Origin: Clostridia bacterium | Lineage (GTDB): Bacteria; Bacillota; Clostridia; Oscillospirales; CAG-272 | NCBI GenBank assembly: GCA_017395715.1 | Contig: JAFQNZ010000307.1 | Location: 1 to 6,371 of the forward strand | DNA length: 6,371 bases | Reading direction: 5' to 3' | In this document: positions 1 through 6,371 of the stretch, piece after piece | Numbering within the stretch: position 1 is the stretch's first letter | Layout of the letters: each line of letters starts with the position of its first letter | Program-made: the position numbers and the translations under genes | The notes under the pieces: model-generated | What the model was told of the DNA's origin: nothing | Databases searched by the model: none | What the model saw: only the letters and a program-made list of their open reading frames with translations

Positions 1-1317
1 AAGCAGATCCATGTTATCGCGGCAGTAGGAAATATCGCCCGAAGCGATCGCTTCTGTGGCAGCCATCACGAGCATATTGCCGCATTCTTCCACAGGCATC
101 TGACCATCGATGTGGTTGCCTGCATACACCTGACCGTTCACGTGCGGATACTGACCGGCATCGTGCGGCGCAAAATCATATTTCAAGGTCTTTGCCCATT
201 CATCCGAGCGCGAATACTTCATGATCGGGCGCATCATACCGCGAACAAGCTCGGGATTGTAAAGCAGAAACATCGGAATTGAAGGATACGAAACGTCAAC
301 CGTTGCGGCACAGCCGTTCGAGTGGCATTCTTTTGAAATATACAAAATAGAGCCGTCTTCGTCCAGCACCAATTTGTGTGCGGCAAGCACCTGACGGTAG
401 GCAAGCTGCAAAAGCTCTGCGTACTTTTCCCCGCCCGCCTTGGTGGCGTCGATAAAGAGTCTGTCAGAGAAAGCGCGCGCCTTCATGTAGCAGAAATCAT
501 AGTCGGCAAACGCTTTGGAAATCTCGTCAAGCAGATCGGCACCGTCTTTGTTCCAATAGGTCTTCAGACGCTTGCCGAAGTAGATCATGCTTTCAATATC
601 ATCGTAAGCAAAGGTAAAGAGCGCACCGCTTACCGGATCAAGATTGTTTTCGGCAAACACAAAGGTCATTTCCTTGTTGTCGCCATGCGGATATTCCTTG
701 TCTCGATATTCTTTTTCAAACGGCACTTCTTCGGCATACGCGCCAACCTTGGCGTTCTCACCGTTTGTGGAAAGATAGAAGTAACCCCAGTCAATGCGGA
801 TGTCATCACCGCGCTTTTCAAGCACAGGCTGGCTGACAGAACCGATCTTCGCGGTTTGAATATCGTCCTGTTCAAGCATTTCAATATCCACGCCGTCAGT
901 ACCGCGCCAATTCAAGCAGATCTGCTCCGATGCGGCAATATTGGCAATCACGTCATGCTCACTTTTGTCAAGCGACTTGTAGGTCAGCTTCAGATAGCTT
1001 ATTGGTCTTGTGAGATAATAATAATCGTCAAGGAACAAGGGTGTGGTGAAAAGCGCTGTCAGCTCAATACCGCCTGCTGTAAAACGGTATTCGGTGGACA
1101 TTGCCGTCACATCAAGATAGGTCTGCTTCATCGCAGGCGCCTCTCCTGTACCCATAAAACGGTAAGTTACCCCATCGATCATCACAACACCGCGCAGGGT
1201 GTTGGGCTTGCCTGTCCAGTGAACCGGCACATTGTCGGTGAGCTTATCGGCGGCTGACCAAACCGAAAAATAAGGGTCAACGGTAATGAGCGGAACGCTC
1301 GGGGGTCTCATTCTCAT
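1..1317 (-). CDS. DUF4965/DUF5127 glutaminase A-like protein (3' end outside window)
   Basis: The reverse strand reads open for 439 codons from the ATG at 1317-1315 to the window edge, so the C-terminal part is missing. The protein begins MRMRPPSVPLITVDPYFSVW, which fits the DUF4964 opening of this family. A beta-rich DUF5127-like part follows (about residues 40-270), then the start of DUF4965, with VDVSYPSIP near 340-348 and DAGQYPHVNGQVY at 386-398. Family members are usually about 650-700 residues and end in an alpha/alpha barrel related to fungal glutaminase A (DUF1793). That part would lie beyond position 1. There is no signal peptide, so this copy is probably cytoplasmic, whereas many relatives are exported. 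The RBS GGAG ends 6 nt before the ATG, and the gene has its own sigma-A promoter. The family is recognised with good confidence. The 'glutaminase' activity is annotation by homology, and a carbohydrate-related role is equally possible. Confidence 0.85.
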   Translation of the reverse strand, partial: MRMRPPSVPLITVDPYFSVWSAADKLTDNVPVHWTGKPNTLRGVVMIDGVTYRFMGTGEAPAMKQTYLDVTAMSTEYRFTAGGIELTALFTTPLFLDDYYYLTRPISYLKLTYKSLDKSEHDVIANIAASEQICLNWRGTDGVDIEMLEQDDIQTAKIGSVSQPVLEKRGDDIRIDWGYFYLSTNGENAKVGAYAEEVPFEKEYRDKEYPHGDNKEMTFVFAENNLDPVSGALFTFAYDDIESMIYFGKRLKTYWNKDGADLLDEISKAFADYDFCYMKARAFSDRLFIDATKAGGEKYAELLQLAYRQVLAAHKLVLDEDGSILYISKECHSNGCAATVDVSYPSIPMFLLYNPELVRGMMRPIMKYSRSDEWAKTLKYDFAPHDAGQYPHVNGQVYAGNHIDGQMPVEECGNMLVMAATEAIASGDISYCRDNMDLL

Positions 1318-1396
1318 GATACACTCCAAATCTTCCGAAAAGTCGGATATGTAAATTCAGCATTTCTGCTTGCCGTCAGCATGATTTTCTGTTTGC

Positions 1397-1425
1397 ATTA
1401 TAACACAATCACGCAAAATATGCAA
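1397..1425 (-). promoter_or_regulatory. Sigma-A promoter of the glutaminase A-like gene
   Basis: On the reverse strand a TTGCAT -35 (1425-1420) is followed after exactly 17 bp by TATAAT (1402-1397), with a TGn extension just before the -10. Transcription would begin near 1390, giving a leader of about 73 nt. The -35 hexamer and a TTGCAT on the plus strand at 1393-1398, overlapping the -10, form an inverted repeat. Confidence 0.75.
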
Positions 1426-1529
1426 GGAAGAAAAAACTTTTGCCGAAAATTCTTTAAGTTTTTCAAAGTTTACAGAACGAGGCCCTTATTTTTTTGTTCA
1501 CACCCCTAAAAAACGCGCGCATGAATCCA

Positions 1530-3214
<1,685 letters not shown>

Positions 3215-3218
3215 AATC

Positions 3219-3252
3219 AAAAAGGGATGCCGACAGCATCCCTTTTGTGTTT
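3219..3252. terminator. Bidirectional rho-independent terminator
   Basis: An 11-bp perfect stem pairs 3220-3230 with 3236-3246, GGGATGC being its GC-rich core, around a 5-nt loop. Its A/T flanks give a U-run in both directions: TTTT then GTGTTT on plus, TTTTTGATTT on minus. It lies between the convergent PTS and deacetylase genes and should stop both transcripts. An outer GTGAAA/TTTCAC repeat (3211-3216 and 3250-3255) contains both stop codons. Confidence 0.9.
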
Positions 3253-3905
3253 CACCGTTTCCGCACCAAGTCACTCACGGTGACAAACTCATAGCCTTCT
3301 GCCAGAAGCTTGGGGATCACGCGGCGGAGCGCTTCGGGCGTGTGCGACTGCCCTGCCACATAATCGTGGCAAAGAATGATACTGCCGTCTTTCACGTCCT
3401 TTATGATTGCTTTCTCGATCCGATCAGCCGAAAGACCCCGCCAATCCTCGGTATCCACCGACCAGAGCACCATTTGATAGCCCTGCTCTTTGGCAACCGT
3501 TTTGATCACACCCTCACGGAATCCCTCGGGCGGTCGAAACAAAATCGGCGAAACACCCGTAATCCCTTCAATGACAGCCCTTGTTTTTTCAAGCTCATAC
3601 GAAAAGCTTTCGGCGTTCTGCTCCTTCAGTTTGGGATGGGAGTAGGTATGATTGCCAATCTCATGCCCCTCCTCTGCCGCCTGCTTCACAAGTGACGGAT
3701 GCTCTTCTGCATTCTGCCCCACCACAAAAAAGGTAGCTTTGATGCCATATTCTTTCAGAATCGAAAGGATCTCGGCAGTATAAGAGGCGTGCGGTCCGTC
3801 ATCAAAAGTCAAAGCGATCTTTTTGGGCGGCACTTCTGCAAAAACCGAAAATCCCATACCGACAAAAAGCAACAGTGCTAAAACCAAACACAAGACCCGT
3901 CTCAT
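3252..3905 (-). CDS. Secreted polysaccharide deacetylase (NodB family, carbohydrate esterase 4)
   Basis: This 217-residue protein is predicted to remove acetyl groups from N-acetylated sugars, probably in peptidoglycan outside the membrane. Residues 1-23 form a signal peptide (MRR, a hydrophobic run, then VFA before Glu24). The NodB motifs are complete: TFDDGP (33-38) with the catalytic and metal-binding Asp pair, NHTYSH (85-90) with the two metal His, RPPEG (124-128), DTEDW (151-155) and LCHD (178-181). The start ATG overlaps the TGA of the upstream pdaA-like gene by 4 bp (ATGA), and GAGGAG lies 8 nt upstream, so translation is probably coupled. It is closer to generic PgdA-like single-domain enzymes than to PdaB, whose Asp motif and N-terminal extension differ. 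The partner gene suggests a spore-wall role, which is inference. Confidence 0.93.
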   Translation of the reverse strand: MRRVLCLVLALLLFVGMGFSVFAEVPPKKIALTFDDGPHASYTAEILSILKEYGIKATFFVVGQNAEEHPSLVKQAAEEGHEIGNHTYSHPKLKEQNAESFSYELEKTRAVIEGITGVSPILFRPPEGFREGVIKTVAKEQGYQMVLWSVDTEDWRGLSADRIEKAIIKDVKDGSIILCHDYVAGQSHTPEALRRVIPKLLAEGYEFVTVSDLVRKR

Positions 3906-4681
3906 GCGAAGAGCTCCTCAATGCTTGCAATGCGATAGCCCTGCTTTTCAATCTCGGTTAAAAGCCGATCCATGATTGCGGCATTGGTGGCGGATGTGGG
4001 GTGCAATAGCATCACCTCTCCGCTGTGCAAATGCGAAAGGATCTTGTCAAGCGCGCGGTCCGGGTCTGGTTGTTTCGCATTATCCCAATCGGCATAGGCA
4101 AATGACCAAAGAAGCGTTTTGTAGCCAAGCTTGTCGGCAAAAGCAAGGTTTTCTTCCGAGAATCGACCTTGCGGCGGTCGGTACACTTTCATCATCTCTT
4201 GTCCTGTCAGTTCGGTATAAGCCTTTTCAAGCCGCGTCAGTTGCTTTTCAAACAGCCCGATGTCGGTAATCGTACTCATGTCGGGGTGGGTGGCGGTGTG
4301 GTTGCACACCGCATGTCCCTCCTCTGCCATGCGTTTGATCAGTGCAGGCTCGCGCAGGATCAGATTTTCCAAAACGAAAAACGTGCCCTTCACGTTGTGC
4401 TTATCCAGCGCATCAAGAACCTTTACCACGTTGCCGTTTTCATAGCCGGCATCAAAGGTCAGATAGATCACCTTGTCAGACTCTTTCGCTTTTTGATCAA
4501 GATAGTAGAAATCGTATTTTGAAGCAAATTCAAAACTCGAATGCAGCGCAGGCGGTGTGTGGTTGTCATTGTTTTGCACAAACCAGTTGTACGGCGTTCT
4601 GTCGGTCGCAAATACGCGAAGCGGCGTCGCTACCAAAAACAACAGCAAAAAAAGAAGCAAACCTTTTTTCTTTTTCATCAT
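3902..4681 (-). CDS. pdaA: PdaA-like peptidoglycan N-acetylmuramic acid deacetylase (spore cortex)
   Basis: This 259-residue protein is close in length to B. subtilis PdaA (about 263). PdaA de-acetylates muramic acid in forespore peptidoglycan on the way to muramic-delta-lactam, the mark that cortex-lytic enzymes recognise at germination. It has a signal peptide (MMKKKK, a Leu-rich core, VFA at 23-25) and the PdaA pre-domain with NWF (32-34), NHTPP (40-44) and FYYLD (58-62). The NodB motifs are TFDAGYENG (75-83), NHTATH (127-132), RPPQGRFSE (168-176), WSFAYADW (192-199) and LLH (225-227). Ala78 replaces the second Asp of TFDDG; B. subtilis PdaA has Asn there, so this is a PdaA-class trait. 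Two Met codons are adjacent: AAAGGA is 4 nt from the first and 7 nt from the second (4678), so either may be used. It is first in a two-gene operon with the deacetylase that follows. Confidence 0.9.
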   Translation of the reverse strand: MMKKKKGLLLFLLLFLVATPLRVFATDRTPYNWFVQNNDNHTPPALHSSFEFASKYDFYYLDQKAKESDKVIYLTFDAGYENGNVVKVLDALDKHNVKGTFFVLENLILREPALIKRMAEEGHAVCNHTATHPDMSTITDIGLFEKQLTRLEKAYTELTGQEMMKVYRPPQGRFSEENLAFADKLGYKTLLWSFAYADWDNAKQPDPDRALDKILSHLHSGEVMLLHPTSATNAAIMDRLLTEIEKQGYRIASIEELFA

Positions 4682-4707
4682 AAATTCCTTTCATAAGCGG
4701 ATTCCTT

Positions 4708-4738
4708 TGTAGTGTTTCTGAAAAAGAAAAAAACTACA
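4708..4738 (-). promoter_or_regulatory. Leader hairpin and possible degenerate sigma-G promoter upstream of pdaA
   Basis: The pdaA operon needs a promoter in the roughly 75 bp left after the upstream gene's terminator, but no sigma-A pair is visible. On the reverse strand GTGTA (4739-4735) is followed after 18 bp by AACACTA (4716-4710), matching sigma-G at 4 of 5 and 5 of 7 positions. The same stretch forms an imperfect hairpin: TGTAGT (4708-4713) with ACTACA (4733-4738), and TTTCT (4715-4719) with AGAAA (4725-4729). Both readings are weak. Sigma-G control is favoured mainly because B. subtilis pdaA is a sigma-G gene. Confidence 0.3.
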
Positions 4739-4751
4739 CGCTGAAAGAAAA

Positions 4752-4793
4752 ACAAAAAAGTGCCAATCGTTCCATGATTGGAAACGATTGGCA
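4752..4793 (-). terminator. Rho-independent terminator of the 201-aa membrane protein gene
   Basis: TGCCAATCGTT (4761-4771) pairs perfectly with AACGATTGGCA (4783-4793), extended by CCA/TGG with one bulged A, around the loop TGAT. Read on the reverse strand, the stem is followed by CTTTTTTGTTTTT. The gene's stop codon is only 6 nt before the stem. The hairpin insulates pdaA from upstream transcription. Confidence 0.9.
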
Positions 4794-4799
4794 TTTTGA

Positions 4800-5399
4800 T
4801 CAGTGAAGAGTTTTGGTCATCACAAGGGCTTTGCTGTTGTAGTACTTCATCGCTTTGAGCAACTGCTCGGTGGCTTCAAAGAACACAACGGCAGGTTTGC
4901 CGTCTTTGTCGGTAAAGGTCATAAAGTAAATATCCGAAGCGCTGAAGGAAGAAACAGCCTCGTAACGAACCGCCTCAGCATTGGCGTGTGCGTGAGGGGT
5001 GTATTCTTCGTTGAGAGGAGCGATCATTTCCGCTTCGCTGATTCTGACCTTAAGGTAATCCTTTTCGTATTTACCGCCGTACACGGTCAGGATCGTGAAA
5101 TAGCTTGTATCTACTGTATAGTAGTATGCAGGGGAAACGTAAGGCCAGGTAAAGAACCAAAGAATCCAAACCAAAAGCGGTACGATCGCACCGGCAAAGG
5201 GGAATACCAAAAGAAGCGGAATGGCAAGACCAAGACCAACAGCAAGATACAACAGCACCATCAGCATACGCTGCTTTTTGTATTTGCTCTGTTTCTTGAC
5301 ATCCACCATGTACTCGGCATAGTTCGCGCTGCCGAATGCGTCATCGGCACGGGCGGTGATATCTCCTCGCGAGCTTTCTTTGCCCTTGAATTTTCTCAT
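4800..5399 (-). CDS. Two-helix membrane protein of unknown function
   Basis: The product is 199 residues from the ATG at 5399. A TTG at 5405 would add two residues (201), but AGGAG (5413-5409) is only 3 nt from the TTG and 9 nt from the ATG, so the ATG is preferred. A charged N-terminal stretch (about 1-45, Lys-rich just before the membrane) is followed by two hydrophobic helices (about 46-90), then a soluble C-terminal half rich in aromatic and beta-prone residues, with YYYTVDTSYFTILTVYGGKY at about 95-114 and VVFFEATEQLLKAM near 172-185. The pattern of TM hairpin plus a compact beta-rich domain ending in 'F-x-x-x-x-x-L-L-x-A-M' recalls small clostridial DUF6106-type proteins, but this is from memory and unsure. 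It stands alone, with its own sigma-A promoter and terminator. No function is assigned. Confidence 0.8.
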   Translation of the reverse strand: MRKFKGKESSRGDITARADDAFGSANYAEYMVDVKKQSKYKKQRMLMVLLYLAVGLGLAIPLLLVFPFAGAIVPLLVWILWFFTWPYVSPAYYYTVDTSYFTILTVYGGKYEKDYLKVRISEAEMIAPLNEEYTPHAHANAEAVRYEAVSSFSASDIYFMTFTDKDGKPAVVFFEATEQLLKAMKYYNSKALVMTKTLH

Positions 5400-5452
5400 A
5401 ATCAAAATCTCCTAACTAAAAATTTTAAGTAAAGACCTTCTCAAATCACACT

Positions 5453-5481
5453 TTGACAAAGACCCATGACGATATTATTAT
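5453..5481 (+). promoter_or_regulatory. Promoter-like sequence facing the hup gene (upstream promoter P2)
   Basis: TTGACA at 5453-5458 is a perfect -35 hexamer, followed after 17 bp by TATTAT at 5476-5481. It faces the HU gene but lies about 230 bp upstream of its start. Its -10 overlaps the -10 of the leftward promoter almost completely, so the two could not be occupied together. It may be a distal hup promoter, the source of a short leader RNA, or chance. Confidence 0.4.
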
Positions 5482-5504
5482 AGCATAAAAACCGCGAATA
5501 TCAA
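5477..5504 (-). promoter_or_regulatory. Sigma-A promoter of the membrane protein gene
   Basis: On the reverse strand TTGATA (5504-5499) is separated by 16 bp from TATAAT (5482-5477), with a TGC extension before the -10. Transcription would start near 5470, giving a leader of about 70 nt. It overlaps a good promoter-like sequence on the other strand. Confidence 0.7.
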
Positions 5505-5518
5505 GTCCCAATGCAAAG

Positions 5519-5630
5519 TTTTTTTCATGTTTTTTTATAAAAATCGGCAAAATAGACAAAAAATAAAGAAAAAGACTTACACGCAAAAAGTTTTTTTGGG
5601 CAAACTGTAAATTTTGTCAAAAAACAAAAA
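5519..5630. other. Run of A/T tracts upstream of hup, likely intrinsically curved DNA
   Basis: Most of the 306-bp gap between the membrane gene and hup is very AT-rich and holds no credible gene. A or T tracts of 4-7 bases occur at 5519-5525, 5530-5536, 5539-5543, 5549-5552, 5558-5563 and 5569-5573, with centres about 8-11 bp apart, near one helical turn. More tracts follow at 5585-5589, 5591-5597, 5619-5624 and 5626-5630. The last two abut the hup -35 and could act as an UP element. Confidence 0.5.
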
Positions 5631-5636
5631 TAATTC

Positions 5637-5664
5637 TTGCAAAAGTGTCATATTATGGTATAAT
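5637..5664 (+). promoter_or_regulatory. Main sigma-A promoter of hup
   Basis: TTGCAA (5637-5642), a 16-bp spacer and TATAAT (5659-5664) with a TGG extension make a strong promoter. A-rich DNA lies directly upstream. Transcription would begin near 5671, giving a leader of about 40 nt that starts almost at once with a small hairpin (5676-5690). Confidence 0.8.
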
Positions 5665-5675
5665 ATATATAAATC

Positions 5676-5734
5676 ACGGAGGAATTCCGTTTCAGAAAGG
5701 AAAAATGAACCATGACCAAAAAAGAACTGATTGA
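5676..5734 (+). promoter_or_regulatory. hup leader: 5' hairpin and overlapping out-of-frame ATG
   Basis: ACGGA (5676-5680) pairs with TCCGT (5686-5690) around a 5-nt loop, close to the predicted 5' end, and includes a GGAGG about 30 nt before hup. The nearer AAAGGA (5696-5701) lies 10 nt before the hup ATG but only 3 nt before another ATG at 5705. That ATG opens a 9-residue frame ending at 5734, inside hup and out of frame with it. Confidence 0.4.
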
Positions 5735-5987
5735 TATTGTTGCTGCTGATGCCAATATTACCAAAAAAGATGCTAAGGCTGCTATTGATGCCCTTCTCAC
5801 CGCTGTTGAAGATGCACTTGTAAAAGGCGAGGATGTTTCCTTCGCAGGATTCGGCACATTCAAGGTAAAGACCCGCGCTGCAAGAAACGGTGTCAATCCC
5901 CAGACCAAAGCTCCCGTTGTTATCCCTGAAGCAAAGGTTCCCACCTTCAAGCCCGGCAAGGCACTCAAGGATAAAGTTTCCGGCTAA
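5712..5987 (+). CDS. hup: HU family nucleoid DNA-binding protein
   Basis: This 91-residue protein matches the full length of bacterial HU (about 90). HU acts as a dimer that binds and bends DNA without strict sequence preference and compacts the nucleoid. The order is typical: an N-terminal helical dimerisation part (MTKKELIDIVA to about residue 40), the signature VSFAGFGTFKV (42-52), the beta-ribbon arm with RAARNGVNPQT (55-65) carrying the conserved intercalating Pro of the NPQT tip, and the C-terminal KVPTFKPGKALKDKV (75-89). The start at 5712 is fixed by the conserved MTKKEL-type N-terminus, although another ATG seven bases upstream is closer to the ribosome binding site. The gene has a strong sigma-A promoter, an AT-rich curved-looking upstream region and a downstream hairpin, as expected for an abundant protein. 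It could be named hupA, hupB or hbs; the sequence does not decide. Confidence 0.97.
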   Translation: MTKKELIDIVAADANITKKDAKAAIDALLTAVEDALVKGEDVSFAGFGTFKVKTRAARNGVNPQTKAPVVIPEAKVPTFKPGKALKDKVSG

Positions 5988-5999
5988 TTTGAAACATCG

Positions 6000-6038
6000 C
6001 AAGGGTTGTTGCTTCGTCAACAACCCTTGTTTAATTTT
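6000..6038 (+). terminator. Rho-independent terminator or attenuator after hup
   Basis: CAAGGGTTGTTG (6000-6011) pairs perfectly over 12 bp with CAACAACCCTTG (6018-6029) around a 6-nt loop, followed by TTTAATTTT. It ends the hup transcript. The U-tract is interrupted, and the next gene's ATG is only 14 nt beyond it with no room for a promoter in between, so some read-through is likely needed. Confidence 0.88.
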
Positions 6039-6051
6039 GGATGGTATCACT

Positions 6052-6371
6052 ATGCTTCGTCTTGTTTGGAAAAAGCCCCTCGCACTCGCCTGCACCGCAT
6101 TTCTTGCGGTGCTTTTGGTGCTTGTGCTCAATCCTTTTGCGTATGCAACGGTACTATCGTATCTGCTCCTCGCGCTTCTTCTTGCAGGCAGTACCGCTTT
6201 CTTCCTCATCAAACGAAACGGCATTCGCCGCGCTTTGTTTATCACACTTCTTTTCCTCGCCGCCCTCTTTCTTGCCTTTTCACTCACGGGGAATCTGAAC
6301 ACAAAAAGGCAATCTCTTCAAAAACAGTATCACGAAAAAGAAGTACACGGCAGATTCTTAGTCACCCATGT
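6052..6371 (+). CDS. ComEC/Rec2-like membrane protein, N-terminal part (cut by window edge)
   Basis: From the ATG at 6052 the frame is open for 106 codons plus 2 bases to the edge. It begins MLRLVWKKPLALACTAFLAV and has three hydrophobic helices (about residues 8-28, 33-54 and 60-79). A charged stretch follows (NTKRQSLQKQYHEKEVHGRF), where a beta domain seems to begin. This fits the start of ComEC/Rec2 DNA-uptake channel proteins, in which N-terminal helices precede a DUF4131 OB-like domain, but the diagnostic competence and metallo-beta-lactamase regions lie outside the window. It could be another polytopic membrane protein. The only RBS is a weak GGATGG (6039-6044), 7 nt before the ATG. It is 64 bp downstream of hup, behind the hup terminator, and probably depends on read-through. 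A different ATG at 6041 opens an out-of-frame shadow. Confidence 0.6.
   Translation, partial: MLRLVWKKPLALACTAFLAVLLVLVLNPFAYATVLSYLLLALLLAGSTAFFLIKRNGIRRALFITLLFLAALFLAFSLTGNLNTKRQSLQKQYHEKEVHGRFLVTH

Noticed and set aside
376..1257. Long plus-strand open frame (293 codons) opposite the glutaminase A-like gene
   Set aside because: It is antisense to a well-recognised coding frame, has no family resemblance and no ribosome binding site. It is open only because of the codon use of the real gene.
4803..5432. Plus-strand open frame opposite the membrane protein gene
   Set aside because: The minus frame has the RBS, promoter, terminator and plausible membrane helices. The plus frame has none of these.
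6041..6298. Plus-strand frame starting at ATG 6041
   Set aside because: It is out of frame with the ATG at 6052, whose frame stays open to the edge with clear membrane helices. The 6041 frame ends at 6298 and looks like a shifted reading.
5577..6302. Minus-strand open frame of 241 codons across hup and its flanks
   Set aside because: It is antisense to the certain HU gene, its promoter and its terminator, and its composition is not protein-like.

Overview
The window looks like chromosomal DNA from a moderate-GC, spore-forming Firmicute, probably of class Clostridia. This rests on a PdaA-type spore-cortex deacetylase, a Firmicutes-style phosphotransferase (PTS) permease, AAAGGAG-type ribosome binding sites, sigma-A promoters with TATAAT and TGn extensions, and U-tract terminators. 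The species cannot be named from the sequence.

Layout. (1) Positions 1-1317, minus: the first 439 codons of a DUF4964/DUF5127/DUF4965 'glutaminase A-like' protein without a signal peptide; its 3' end lies outside the window. (2) 1318-1579: a divergent intergenic region with a sigma-A promoter facing left and a sigma-G-like (forespore) promoter facing right. (3) 1580-3214, plus: a beta-glucoside/glucose-family PTS permease with EIIC and EIIA domains but no EIIB. A second ribosome binding site and an in-frame ATG sit exactly at the EIIC/EIIA junction. (4) A bidirectional terminator between convergent stop codons. (5) 4681-3252, minus: a two-gene operon of secreted NodB-family deacetylases. The first is PdaA-like, the second is a generic polysaccharide deacetylase, and they are joined by a 4-bp ATGA overlap. 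(6) 5399-4800, minus: a two-helix membrane protein of unknown function with its own promoter and terminator. (7) 5712-5987, plus: an HU DNA-binding protein with a strong promoter and an A-tract-rich upstream region. A hairpin follows it, and then the start of a multi-helix membrane protein resembling the ComEC N-terminus, which runs off the right edge.

How the genes may work together. PdaA makes muramic-delta-lactam in spore cortex, and in Bacillus subtilis it is a sigma-G gene. The neighbouring PTS gene carries a TGTATA-17-CATACTA sequence that matches sigma-G consensus very closely. The 1.5-4.7 kb block may therefore be a late-forespore segment pairing cortex maturation with a sugar-PTS component stored in the spore. 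That link is inference. The individual domain calls are much firmer.

The most noteworthy points are the sigma-G-like promoter on a PTS gene, the missing EIIB, and the internal start that would release free EIIA. I saw no RNA genes, CRISPR arrays, insertion sequences or tRNAs.
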